The notes under the pieces: model-generated | What the model was told of the DNA's origin: nothing | The model's database searches: none | What the model saw: the letters and a program-made list of their open reading frames with translations, nothing else | Shown: positions 33,713 through 41,743 of the stretch, piece after piece | Position numbering within the stretch: position 1 is the first letter of the stretch | Layout: each line of letters opens with the position of its first letter | Assembly (NCBI GenBank): GCA_963842575.1 | Contig: CAWJGS010000010.1 | Location: forward strand, 741,430-805,429 | Source of the DNA: JACDER01 sp963842575 | GTDB lineage: Bacteria; Actinomycetota; Thermoleophilia; Gaiellales; Gaiellaceae | Direction of reading: 5' to 3' | Length of the DNA stretch: 64,000 nucleotides | Program-made: the position numbers and the translations under genes

Positions 33713-34473
33713 TCGCGCTCCTTTGCGAGATCGAAGTACCGGTCCTGCTCGTCCAGCTCGAGCTCGGCGAACGCCTGCCCTTCGGCTCCTGCGATCCGCT
33801 CCGCGTCCTCGACCCGTGAGACGAAGCGCTGCGAGGCCCTCCGTAGCTCCAGCTCCGGATCGGCTCCGAGCCGGCGCGCGACGTTCACTGCCGCGAACAG
33901 GAGGTCGCCGACCTCCTCGGCCTGCCGGTCGGGCTGACCGTCGAGCTCCGCGCGCAACTCCCTGAGCTCGTCGTCCAGATCGGCGAGAGCGCCCTCGACG
34001 TCCGGGTACTCGAATCCGACCGCCGCTGCACGCTGCTGGACCTTGCGCGCATAGAGCAGCGCCGGCAGCGCGCCGGCGACGTGGTGGAACACGCCTTCGC
34101 GCGACTCCTGCTCGCGCTTGATCTGCTCCCAGTTGGCCTTGACCCGCGCGGGCGTATCCGCCTCGACGTCGCCGAACACGTGCGGATGCCGGCGGACGAG
34201 CTTCTCGTGGATGCCGCGCGCGACCCGCTCGAGGTCCCCGTTGCCCTTCTCGGACAGCAGCAGCGAGAGGAAGTACACCTGGAAGAGAAGGTCGCCGAGC
34301 TCGTCGACGAGCTTCGCGTCATCCTCGGCGAGCGCCGCGTCCGCAACCTCGTATGCCTCCTCGACCGTGTGCGGGACGATCGTCCGCTCGGTCTGCTCCC
34401 GGTCCCAGGGGCAATCACGGCGAAGCCGCTCGGTCAGCTGCTGAAGGTCGAGGAGCGCTTCGGCGAGCGCCAA
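33709..34473 (-). CDS. mazG: Nucleoside triphosphate pyrophosphohydrolase MazG
   Basis: About 254 residues. LRRDCPWDREQT, EEAYEVADA and ELGDLLFQVYF form the N-terminal MazG domain with its Glu/Asp Mg2+ sites, and a second copy, EEVGDLLFAAVNVAR, lies near residue 200. It hydrolyses non-canonical or excess NTPs to NMP and pyrophosphate. I choose TTG 34473, five bases after the PpiC-like gene's stop, because the longer frame (to 34575) adds only an Arg/Pro-rich shadow of that gene. Order mfd-lipoprotein-mazG-eno matches Mycobacterium, where LpqU holds the lipoprotein slot. Confidence 0.92.
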   Translation of the reverse strand: MALAEALLDLQQLTERLRRDCPWDREQTERTIVPHTVEEAYEVADAALAEDDAKLVDELGDLLFQVYFLSLLLSEKGNGDLERVARGIHEKLVRRHPHVFGDVEADTPARVKANWEQIKREQESREGVFHHVAGALPALLYARKVQQRAAAVGFEYPDVEGALADLDDELRELRAELDGQPDRQAEEVGDLLFAAVNVARRLGADPELELRRASQRFVSRVEDAERIAGAEGQAFAELELDEQDRYFDLAKERE

Positions 34474-34477
34474 GGCT

Positions 34478-35587
34478 CTAGCCGGTCGTGGTCGCGGCCG
34501 AGGTGGTGGCCGGCTGCGTCGTCGCGCTCGTGGTCGCCGTCGTCGAGGTCGAGGCCGGCTTGTAGCCCGACGCATACGACACGTTGAAGTCCTTCTTCAT
34601 CTTGTTGACCCAGTCCGCCATCTTCTGCTGCTTCTTCGACTGGAGGAGCTGCTGGCGGATCGACTCCTCCACTTGCTTGAGCGGCGTCGTGTGCGCGGGC
34701 GTCACGTTCGAGATCGGCTCGATCAGGTGGTAGCCGTACTGCGTCTGGACCGGCCGGGAGACCGTTCCGTTGCCGAGCAGGAACGCGGTCTGCTCGAACG
34801 GCGCGACCGTCTGGCCCTTGCTGATCGTGAGCTTCCCGCCCTGGCTGGCCGAGCCGGGATCCTGGGAGTACTTCTTGGCGAGGGTCGCGAAGCTCGCGCC
34901 GGCCTTGATCTGGTCGTACAGCTGGTTCGCCTTCGCCTTGGCCTTCGCGTCGGGCAGGCACTTGGAGCCCTGCGGCGAGCTCGGACTGCAGACGGAGATG
35001 AGGATGTGGCGGACGATGCGGCTCTCGGGCTGCTGGTACTGGGTGAGGTGCGCGTTGTAGTACTTCTTGATGTCCGCGTCCGAGGCCTTCACGCCGGCGG
35101 TGACCTTGTCGTACAGGTCCTGGGAGATCAGCTGGTCCTTGATGTCGGACTCCACTTCCTTCTCCGTCAGGCCCTGCGTCTTCAGCTGCTTCTGGTACGC
35201 CTTGTCGTTGCCGTTGAAGTACTGCTTCTTGATCTGCGCGAGGCGATCCTGGATCTGCTTGTCCGTGACCGTGATCCCCATCTTCTCCGCCTCCTGGGCG
35301 AACTCGGCCTTCTGTACGAGGAAGGAGACGGCCTGGCTCTTGATCCTGTCGTAATCCTGTGTGCCCTGCTTCGGGAAGGTCTGGTTGTTCGTCTTGTAGC
35401 TGGCCTGCGCGCGCAGCATGAGCTTGTTGAACTGCTCCTGCGTGATCGCGACGTCCCCGACCTCGGCGACGTTGCCGCTTTCGACAGTGCCGCCGCCGCC
35501 GCAGCCGGCCAGCGCGAGCCCGATGGCCGCGAGGGGAATCAGAAAGAGAAAACGACTATGTCTCAATGGAAAACGACTTTGTCTCAT
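34478..35587 (-). CDS. SurA/PpiC-type foldase lipoprotein
   Basis: About 369 residues. Signal peptide ends LALAGC, so it is lipidated. An N-terminal SurA-like chaperone domain (ITQEQFNKLML) is followed by a parvulin PPIase domain (residues about 190-290: RIVRHILIS, FATLAKKYSQDPGSASQGG, VQTQYGYHLIEP), then a Thr/Ala-rich tail. It assists folding of exported proteins. Three starts are possible: GTG 35617 overlapping the mfd stop (GTGA), ATG 35587 and TTG 35566. The last two head a 21-bp tandem duplication. TTG gives the most usual signal-peptide length. Confidence 0.9.
   Translation of the reverse strand: MRQSRFPLRHSRFLFLIPLAAIGLALAGCGGGGTVESGNVAEVGDVAITQEQFNKLMLRAQASYKTNNQTFPKQGTQDYDRIKSQAVSFLVQKAEFAQEAEKMGITVTDKQIQDRLAQIKKQYFNGNDKAYQKQLKTQGLTEKEVESDIKDQLISQDLYDKVTAGVKASDADIKKYYNAHLTQYQQPESRIVRHILISVCSPSSPQGSKCLPDAKAKAKANQLYDQIKAGASFATLAKKYSQDPGSASQGGKLTISKGQTVAPFEQTAFLLGNGTVSRPVQTQYGYHLIEPISNVTPAHTTPLKQVEESIRQQLLQSKKQQKMADWVNKMKKDFNVSYASGYKPASTSTTATTSATTQPATTSAATTTG
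35546..35587 (-). repeat. 21-bp tandem duplication with twin start codons
   Basis: Two 7-codon units, 35567-35587 (beginning ATGAGACAAAGTCG) and 35546-35566 (beginning TTGAGACATAGTCG), differ at a handful of bases. Each begins with a usable start codon and encodes Met/Leu-Arg-(Gln/His)-Ser-Arg-Phe. The tract is AT-rich compared with its surroundings. Confidence 0.8.
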
Positions 35588-35613
35588 GGAAAAAGCGCCG
35601 GCCAGCGGAGGCG

Positions 35614-38600
35614 TCACGCTGCCTGGCGCGAGTCCAATATAGCAGTGACGAGGGACAGTGCGGTGCCGAACCCGTCGCCATTCTCACCGGGTTCTTCCCT
35701 GAGCGAGACTTCGCGCTTCGACGTCGTGTAGATCGCGGTGTCGACGCGCCGGCGCAGGTCACCCAGCTCCTGGGAGCCGAGCACCAGCGGGCCGACTGTC
35801 GCGCGGCCGTTGCGGAAGACGAGGTAGTCGGCGCCGATCCGCGCGAGCTTGAGCTTGGCTTCCTGGATCGAGAAGAGGTTCTCGACGGGCTCCGGGACCG
35901 GGCCGTAGCGGTCTTCGGTGGCGGCGTGGAGCTCGACCAGCTCGTCCTCGGTCTCCGCCAGCGAGATGCGGCGGTGCAGGTCGATCTTGAGCGCCTCGGC
36001 CGGGATGTAGGCCGCGGGGACGTAGGCGTCCACCTTCGCGTCCACGCGGATGGGCCGCGCCGCCGGGCGCCGCTGGCCGGACAGCTCGGCCACCGCCTCG
36101 GCCAGGAGCTCGACATAGAGCTCGAAACCGACGGCGGCCACGTGCCCCGACTGCTCGGCGCCGAGCAGCTCGCCCGCGCCGCGGATCTCGAGGTCGCGCA
36201 TGGCGATCGCGAAGCCGGCACCGAGCTCGGTGTGGTCCGCGATCGTCGTCAGGCGGGCGCGTGCCTCGGGGGTCAGCTCCCGGGAGTCGGGATAGAAGAG
36301 ATAGGCGTGCGCCAGCACGTCCGAGCGCCCGACGCGGCCGCGGATCTGGTAGAGCTGGGCCAGGCCGAGCAGGTCGGCGCGCTCGATGATCAGCGTGTTC
36401 GCCTGCGGGATGTCCAGCCCTGACTCGATGATCGTGGTCGAGACCAGCACGTCCGCGTCTCCGCGCAGGAAGGAGAGCATCTTGTCCTCCAGCTCCCGCT
36501 CCCGCATCTGCCCGTGCGCGACCACGAAACGCAGATCCGGGCACAGCTGCTGCAGCTTGCGCGCGGCCTCCTCGATCGTCTCGACCCGGTTGTGGAGGTA
36601 GAAGGACTGGCCGCCGCGTGCATGCTCCCGCTCGAGTGCAGCCTTCACCAGCTCCTCGTCGTACTCCCCCACGCTCGTCCGGATCGCGCGCCTGCCCTCC
36701 GGCGGAGTCTCGATGACGGAGATGTCGCGGAGGCCGGAGAGCGACATGTGCAGCGTGCGCGGGATGGGCGTCGCCGAGAGCGCGAGCACGTCGACCTCCA
36801 GCCGCAGCGACCGGAGCAGCTCCTTTTGTGCGACGCCGAAACGCTGCTCCTCGTCGAGGATGACGAGGCCGAGGTTCTTGGGGATCACGTCGCGGGACAG
36901 CAGCCGGTGCGTGCCGACCAGGATGTCGACCTTCCCCTCGGCGAAGTCCGCCAGCGCCTGTTTCTGCTGCGCCGCGGGCCGGAGTCGCGAGATCATCTCC
37001 ACGCGGATGGGGAACTCACGGAAGCGCTCGCGGAAGGTGTTCCAGTGTTGCTGCGCGAGGACGGTGGTGGGGACGAGCATCAGCGTCTGCTTCCCGTTCA
37101 GCGCGCCGGCAAAGGCGGCGCGAATCGCCACCTCGGTCTTGCCGAAGCCGACGTCCCCGCACACGAGTCGGTCCATCGGGTGCGGGGCCTCGAGGTCGGC
37201 CTTGACCGCCTCGATCGCGCGCTGCTGGTCCTCCGTCTCGCGGTACGGGAACTCGGCCTCGAGCCGCTCCAGCCAGTCACTGGAGAGGTCGAAGGTGACG
37301 CCCGGCGTGTTCTGGCGGCGCGCGTAGAGCGCCAGCAGCTCGCCGGCCAGCTCGTGGACGCTGGCGCGCGCGCGTGACTTGATCAGCTGCCAGGCCCGAC
37401 CGCCGAGCTTGGAGAGCGCGGGGGCACGCGCGTCCGCGCCGATGTAGCGCGAGACCTTCCCGATCTGCTCGTGCGGCACGTACAGCCGGTCGTCGCCCTT
37501 GAACGCCAGCTGGAGGTAGTCGCGGGTGACCTCCGCGACCGTGCGGGTCTCGAAGCCGAGCAGCTTCCCCACGCCGTGGTCCTCGTGGACGATGTAGTCG
37601 CCGGTGCGCAGGTCGGCGAACGATTGGAGGGCGCGGCCGAGATGCGCGGGCGCGCGGGGCGGACGCTTGCGGAAGACCTGCGAGTCGGGCAGGAGCACGA
37701 GGCCGAGCTCGCGCCAGACGAAGCCGCGACGGGCGGGCGCGACGGCGAACAGGAGCTCAGGATCGCGAGGGAAGTCGTCCTCCGCGTCGAGCAGGCGCGC
37801 GTCGATCCGCCTGAGCATGTTCTGTGTGCGAAGCGCCTCGCCGCGGTGCGGGAAGGCGACGACCACGCGGTTGCCGCCGCGGACGAAGCCCTGGAGCTCG
37901 TTCTCCGCCTCCGCCAGTCCTCTGGCCGCGATTGCAGGGCGCTGAGCCTCGAAGGTGAAGGGCTGGCCCGCGGGCAGCGGCTCCAGCTCGGTCGCACCGG
38001 CGAAGGAGAGATCGCCTCGTTCCAGCTCCTCCGTCCAGATGCGCTCCACCTCGCGGGGCTCCCAGACGAGGTCGGGGACGCCGGGGAGTGGAGAGACGAG
38101 GTCGTTCGGGAGCGGCGGAGGCGCGTCGTCGTCCAGGGTCGGCTCGATCAGGTCGAGCCGTCGCTCGGCGGCCGGATAGATCGTCGCCGTCTGCACGGGC
38201 CGGAGCGCGCGCTGCGTGAACGGCGAGAAGGCGCGGACGCCCTCGATCTCGTCCCCGAAGAGCTCGATGCGCAGCGGCTCGCGGCCGGTCGAGGGAAAGA
38301 CGTCGATGAGCCCGCCACGCACGGCGAACTGGCCGCGCTCCTCCACGCGCTCGACCCGTTCGTAGCCGGCGAGGGCGAGCCGCTCGGCGAGCTCCTCGAA
38401 GCCGGGCTCGTCCCCGATCGCCACGCGGAGGGTCTCGGGGCGGGCCTTCAGGGGCGGGAGGCCTTCTGCCAGGGCTTCCGCCGAGACGCACACGAGACCT
38501 CCCCCTGCGAGGACTTCGAGCGCCCGGGCGCGCTCCCCCACGAGGTGCGGTGGCGGCTCGAGGCCGGATCCCCGGCTGACGCCGCGGCTGGGGAGAAGGG

Positions 38601-38835
38601 CGACGTGCTGCGAGCCGAGGAACCAGCCCGCCGCCTCGGCCGCGTCGCGCGCGTCGCCGTCGTCGGGGAGCAGGCAGACGAGCGGCCGCTCGAGCTCCTC
38701 GTGCAGAGCGGCGAGCAGAAGCGGCAGGATCGGCTCGGAGACGCGGGCACGGCTCGGCAGCGCGCCGGCGAGCTGCTGGAAGCGCTCGTTGGCGCGAACC
38801 TGGTCGACGAAGGTGTGCAGTACCGGACGGTCCAT
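35614..38835 (-). CDS. mfd: Transcription-repair coupling factor Mfd
   Basis: 1073 residues, full family length. Order: N-terminal UvrB-homology modules, CarD-like RNA polymerase-interacting domain (GDYIVHEDHGVGKLLGFET), superfamily-2 translocase with Walker A GDVGFGKTEVA, DEEQRFG, the SATPIPRT motif and QIRGRVGRSD, then the C-terminal TRCF domain. It pushes stalled RNA polymerase off DNA lesions and recruits UvrA. The ATG 38835 lies well downstream of TAGACT (about 38870), so this gene has a leader. A foldase gene follows immediately. Confidence 0.98.
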   Translation of the reverse strand: MDRPVLHTFVDQVRANERFQQLAGALPSRARVSEPILPLLLAALHEELERPLVCLLPDDGDARDAAEAAGWFLGSQHVALLPSRGVSRGSGLEPPPHLVGERARALEVLAGGGLVCVSAEALAEGLPPLKARPETLRVAIGDEPGFEELAERLALAGYERVERVEERGQFAVRGGLIDVFPSTGREPLRIELFGDEIEGVRAFSPFTQRALRPVQTATIYPAAERRLDLIEPTLDDDAPPPLPNDLVSPLPGVPDLVWEPREVERIWTEELERGDLSFAGATELEPLPAGQPFTFEAQRPAIAARGLAEAENELQGFVRGGNRVVVAFPHRGEALRTQNMLRRIDARLLDAEDDFPRDPELLFAVAPARRGFVWRELGLVLLPDSQVFRKRPPRAPAHLGRALQSFADLRTGDYIVHEDHGVGKLLGFETRTVAEVTRDYLQLAFKGDDRLYVPHEQIGKVSRYIGADARAPALSKLGGRAWQLIKSRARASVHELAGELLALYARRQNTPGVTFDLSSDWLERLEAEFPYRETEDQQRAIEAVKADLEAPHPMDRLVCGDVGFGKTEVAIRAAFAGALNGKQTLMLVPTTVLAQQHWNTFRERFREFPIRVEMISRLRPAAQQKQALADFAEGKVDILVGTHRLLSRDVIPKNLGLVILDEEQRFGVAQKELLRSLRLEVDVLALSATPIPRTLHMSLSGLRDISVIETPPEGRRAIRTSVGEYDEELVKAALEREHARGGQSFYLHNRVETIEEAARKLQQLCPDLRFVVAHGQMRERELEDKMLSFLRGDADVLVSTTIIESGLDIPQANTLIIERADLLGLAQLYQIRGRVGRSDVLAHAYLFYPDSRELTPEARARLTTIADHTELGAGFAIAMRDLEIRGAGELLGAEQSGHVAAVGFELYVELLAEAVAELSGQRRPAARPIRVDAKVDAYVPAAYIPAEALKIDLHRRISLAETEDELVELHAATEDRYGPVPEPVENLFSIQEAKLKLARIGADYLVFRNGRATVGPLVLGSQELGDLRRRVDTAIYTTSKREVSLREEPGENGDGFGTALSLVTAILDSRQAA

Positions 38836-39019
38836 GACGAACGACGGGACACGCGTCCCGCGGAGTCCAGTCTAGGTGCGCTCGCGGGGCCGGCGCGAAT
38901 GCGAGGAGTCGCCCTGCTCCGCCCGCGGCGGGTCAGCGGGCCGGCGGCGGTTCGGCGGGTTCGTCAACGCGCCCGGCGGGGTCGTCAGGCGCCGCGGCCA
39001 GCAGCCGGCGGCCACGCAT

Positions 39020-39068
39020 CTCGAACAAGCTCAAAGCTCGAACAAACTCAACGTCGAACAACTCAACG
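39020..39068. repeat. Three-unit tandem repeat, about 16 bp each
   Basis: Units read CTCGAACAAGCTCAAAG, CTCGAACAAACTCAACG and TCGAACAACTCAACG. They abut dispersed repeat copy B. No LexA-type second half site (GTTC) faces the GAAC motifs, so they are not SOS boxes. Confidence 0.7.
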
Positions 39069-39120
39069 CCCCACCCTAGGGTGGGGAATGAGGTTCCACC
39101 CGCCACCCGCGGCGAGCGTA
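39069..39120 (-). repeat. Dispersed palindromic repeat, copy B
   Basis: CCCCACCCTAGGGTGGGG is a perfect 18-bp palindrome, and the element ends (minus strand start) with TACGCTCGCCG as in copy A at 20083. It lies about 60 bp past the pth stop. Confidence 0.6.
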
Positions 39121-39178
39121 TCGCGCCGGGCCGTGACGGAAGTGGAGCCGAGAGTGTCTATTCGGTGCCGGTTCGTGC

Positions 39179-39775
39179 TCAGTTGAAACGAGCCTGCGCG
39201 GCTTCGAGACCCTCGCGGACGACGGTTTCGACCGCATCCGCCGCGCGCCTGACCACCGCGTCCACGTCCACCTCGTCTTCGAACGGCGACAGCACGTAGT
39301 CGGCGACCGGGCGCCGATCGCCACGGCTCGGGCGGCCGACGCCGATCCGCAGCCGCAGGAACCCCTGCGAGCCGAGCGCCTGCGCGATCGAGCGAAGCCC
39401 GTTGTGGCCGGCGAGCCCTCCTCCCCGGCGGGCCTGGAGACGACCCGGATCGAGGTCGACGTCGTCGTGGATGACAAGCAGCTCCTCCGGCGGAAGCTTG
39501 AAGAACCGCAGCGCCGCCGCGATCGAGCGCCCCGAATCGTTCATGTACGTCTCCGGCTTGACCAGCGCGAGCCGGGCACCGTCCAGCCGCGTCTCCGCCA
39601 GCTGGCCGGAGAACTTTCCGCGCCACGAGGCCTCGGTCCGCCTTGCCAGCTCTTCCACCACCATCCAGCCCACGTTGTGGCGCGTGCGCTCGTACTCGCG
39701 TCCGGGATTGCCGAGCCCCGCGACCAGCAGGTCGATCGTCGGGGCATGCTCCTTGCCCCGACGAAACAGGCGCAT
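39179..39775 (-). CDS. pth: Peptidyl-tRNA hydrolase
   Basis: 198 residues. VAGLGNPGREYERTRHNVGW carries the catalytic His and Asn of bacterial Pth, PETYMNDSG and VIHDDVDL the substrate-positioning Asn and Asp, and GGGLAGHNGLRSI the tRNA-contacting loop. It frees tRNA from prematurely released peptidyl-tRNA. The ATG lies one base from the end of the 164-bp inverted repeat, so its leader is the descending arm of that hairpin, with no Shine-Dalgarno visible. Confidence 0.97.
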   Translation of the reverse strand: MRLFRRGKEHAPTIDLLVAGLGNPGREYERTRHNVGWMVVEELARRTEASWRGKFSGQLAETRLDGARLALVKPETYMNDSGRSIAAALRFFKLPPEELLVIHDDVDLDPGRLQARRGGGLAGHNGLRSIAQALGSQGFLRLRIGVGRPSRGDRRPVADYVLSPFEDEVDVDAVVRRAADAVETVVREGLEAAQARFN

Positions 39776-39776
39776 C

Positions 39777-39940
39777 AGTGGCCCGCCCGGGGGCGCTGGT
39801 GGAGTTCCGGGGCGCGAGCAGCAAGCCGGGGAAGGACGCAGGGAGCGTCCGTATTGGCCAATACGGACGCGACTGAGGACGCCGCCCGGCGCCGTCTGCT
39901 CGCGTTCCGGAAGCCGGCAAGTGCCCCCGGGCGGGCCACT
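39777..39940. repeat. 164-bp near-palindromic inverted repeat between rplY and pth
   Basis: Arms of 81 and 83 nt are inverted copies agreeing at roughly three quarters of positions. The outer 18 bases, AGTGGCCCGCCCGGGGGC, are identical in both, TTCCGG and CGCGAGCAG recur midway, and the centre GCGTCCGTATTGG/CCAATACGGACGC (39845-39870) is a perfect 26-bp palindrome. The element fills the whole gap between two same-strand genes. It may be a transcript hairpin or a miniature mobile element. Confidence 0.85.
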
Positions 39941-39942
39941 TC

Positions 39943-40671
39943 TTATCCCTCGGCGGTGCCGGGCTCGCCCTCGGAGCCCTCGCCGGCCTCGTCGCCGGTC
40001 TCCGCAGCGGCCTCGGCCGCGCCCTCCGGAGCCTCTTCGCCCTCGGGCAGCTCCTCGCCCTCCGGCAGCTCCTCGCCCTCTTCGGGCTCGGGCTCGACGA
40101 TGCGGGTCGGCATCGTGACGTTCGCCAGCACCGTCTCCTCGGGATCGTCCAGGTAGGTGACGCCTTCGCGCGGCGGCAGGTCGGCCAGACGCAGCGTGTC
40201 GCCGATCACCATGCCGCTGACGTCCAGCTCGAGCCGATCGGGAACCTCCATCGGCAGCGCCTCGACGTTGATCTCGCGCACGACCTGCGAGAGGACGCCG
40301 CCCTCCTTGACTCCCTCGGCCTCACCCACGAGCTCGATCACGACCTGCGCCTGGATCGGCTGGTCGAGGCGAACCTCCTGCAGGTCGACATGGATGACGC
40401 GGCCCTTGATCGGATCCTGCTGGGCCTCCTTGAGAATCGACGCGTGCGTCGTCTTCTGCCCTTCGAGGACGACGTCGAGGATGGCGTGCAAGCCGTGTCC
40501 ACCGGTCAGCGCGCGGCGCAGCTCGCGCTCGGGCACGCAGATGGCATGGGGCGCTTTTCCGCGTCCGTACAGGACGCCGGGGATGAGGCCGTCACGGCGC
40601 AGGCGCCGGGACTCGCGCGAGCCGGTCCGCTCGCGTTCCTTGACCTCGAGTCTCACTCGCTCGGTAGCCAC
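39943..40671 (-). CDS. rplY: 50S ribosomal protein L25 (Ctc form)
   Basis: 242 residues, the long CTC-type L25. The N-terminal domain (RLEVKERERTGSRESRRLRR, VLYGRGKAPHAICV) binds 5S rRNA, and the C-terminal beta domain (DRLELDVSGMVIGDTLRLAD) is followed by a very acidic tail built of Glu-rich repeats (EGEELPEGEEL). GTG 40671 follows TACACT by 8 nt. It lies between prs and pth, as in other Actinobacteria, and binding to the 5S rRNA/L5/L18 complex is expected. Confidence 0.95.
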   Translation of the reverse strand: MATERVRLEVKERERTGSRESRRLRRDGLIPGVLYGRGKAPHAICVPERELRRALTGGHGLHAILDVVLEGQKTTHASILKEAQQDPIKGRVIHVDLQEVRLDQPIQAQVVIELVGEAEGVKEGGVLSQVVREINVEALPMEVPDRLELDVSGMVIGDTLRLADLPPREGVTYLDDPEETVLANVTMPTRIVEPEPEEGEELPEGEELPEGEEAPEGAAEAAAETGDEAGEGSEGEPGTAEG

Positions 40672-40693
40672 GGCCGAAAAGTGTAGCCAGCGG

Positions 40694-41743
40694 CTAGAAC
40701 AGCTGGTTTTCCGGCCCGAAGATGGCGGAAACGGACTCGTCGTCGAACACGTTCATGATCGTGTCGGCCAGGAGCCGCGAGACAGTGAGAACGGTCATGT
40801 TGTCCGGCTTGCGGGTGGGATCGATCGGCACGGTGTCGGTTACGACGAGCCCGGTGATGCCCGAGTCGCCCAGCCGCTCCAACGCCTCGTCCCTGACCAG
40901 TAGATGCGTGACGAACATCCAGACTTCCTTGGCGCCGTTCTCCTTCAGCGTCTCAGCGCCGGCGATCAGCGTGCCGCCGGTGGTCGTCATGTCGTCGCCG
41001 ACGACGGCGATCTTGCCGTCGACGCTGCCGGTGATCTCGGTGATCTCGGCCATGTCGTGCGCCGGCCGCGTCTTGTGCATGATCGCGAAGTCGGCGTTGA
41101 TCAGCTCAGAGAAGCGGTGCGCGTACTTCGCGCGGCCTGCATCCGGCGCGACGGACACCACCTCCGGCCCGGTGAGGCCGAGGTCGTGGAAGTGCTGGAC
41201 GAAGAGGGGAAGCGCCGTCATGTGGTCGACCGGGATGTTGAAGAAGCCCTGAATCTGGCCGGCGTGCAGGTCCATCGTCAGCACGCGGTCCGCGCCAGCC
41301 AGCTGGAGCGTGTCGGCGAGCAGGCGCGCGGAGATCGGCTCGCGCGGGCGCGCCTTGCGGTCCTGGCGCGAGTAGGCGAACCACGGGATGACGGCCGTGA
41401 TGCGCTTCGCGGACGCGAGCTTGGCCGCCTGGATCATCAGCAGCAGCTCCCAGATGTTGCGGTCGACGGGCTCGCTACCTGTCTGAACGAGGAAGACGTC
41501 GGCGCCGCGGATCGACTCCCCGTACCTGCAGTAGGACTCGCCGTTGGCAAAGGTCTCGAGCTCGATCTCGCCGAGCTCCACGCCGAGATGCTCGGCGATC
41601 CGCTGCGCCAGCCCCGGGTGCGAGCGGCCTGAGAAGACCATCAGGCGCTTCCCCGGCGCGCGCTCGAGCCAGTGGCCGGGTTGCGGCTCGGGCAGCGCCG
41701 TCTCGACCTCGATGCCGGGCAGCGGCTTGGTCAGCTCAGTCAT
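40694..41743 (-). CDS. prs: Ribose-phosphate pyrophosphokinase (PRPP synthase)
   Basis: 349 residues. The N-terminal extension of about 30 residues precedes RLMVFSGRSHPGLAQRIAEHLGV. RQDRKARPREPI is the flexible ATP-binding loop, LTMDLHAGQIQGFFNIPVDH the PRPP-synthase signature, and VVGDDMTTTGGTL the ribose-5-phosphate loop. It makes PRPP for nucleotide, His and Trp synthesis. ATG 41743 overlaps the end of glmU by 8 bases, so translation is coupled. Confidence 0.96.
   Translation of the reverse strand: MTELTKPLPGIEVETALPEPQPGHWLERAPGKRLMVFSGRSHPGLAQRIAEHLGVELGEIELETFANGESYCRYGESIRGADVFLVQTGSEPVDRNIWELLLMIQAAKLASAKRITAVIPWFAYSRQDRKARPREPISARLLADTLQLAGADRVLTMDLHAGQIQGFFNIPVDHMTALPLFVQHFHDLGLTGPEVVSVAPDAGRAKYAHRFSELINADFAIMHKTRPAHDMAEITEITGSVDGKIAVVGDDMTTTGGTLIAGAETLKENGAKEVWMFVTHLLVRDEALERLGDSGITGLVVTDTVPIDPTRKPDNMTVLTVSRLLADTIMNVFDDESVSAIFGPENQLF

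Larger units (their letters stand above)
38836..39178. other. 343-bp non-coding gap between pth and mfd
   Basis: No frame here reads as protein. It holds a probable mfd -10 (TAGACT near 38870), a short tandem repeat (39020-39068) and dispersed repeat copy B (39069-39120). The low-GC stretch at 39020-39066 stands out from the surrounding sequence. Confidence 0.6.

Noticed and set aside
32423..33937. Plus-strand frame of 504 codons opposite enolase
   Set aside because: Typical antisense shadow; the opposite strand encodes complete enolase motifs.
39020..39068. TCGAAC half sites as possible LexA boxes
   Set aside because: No correctly spaced GTTC half site follows any of them.
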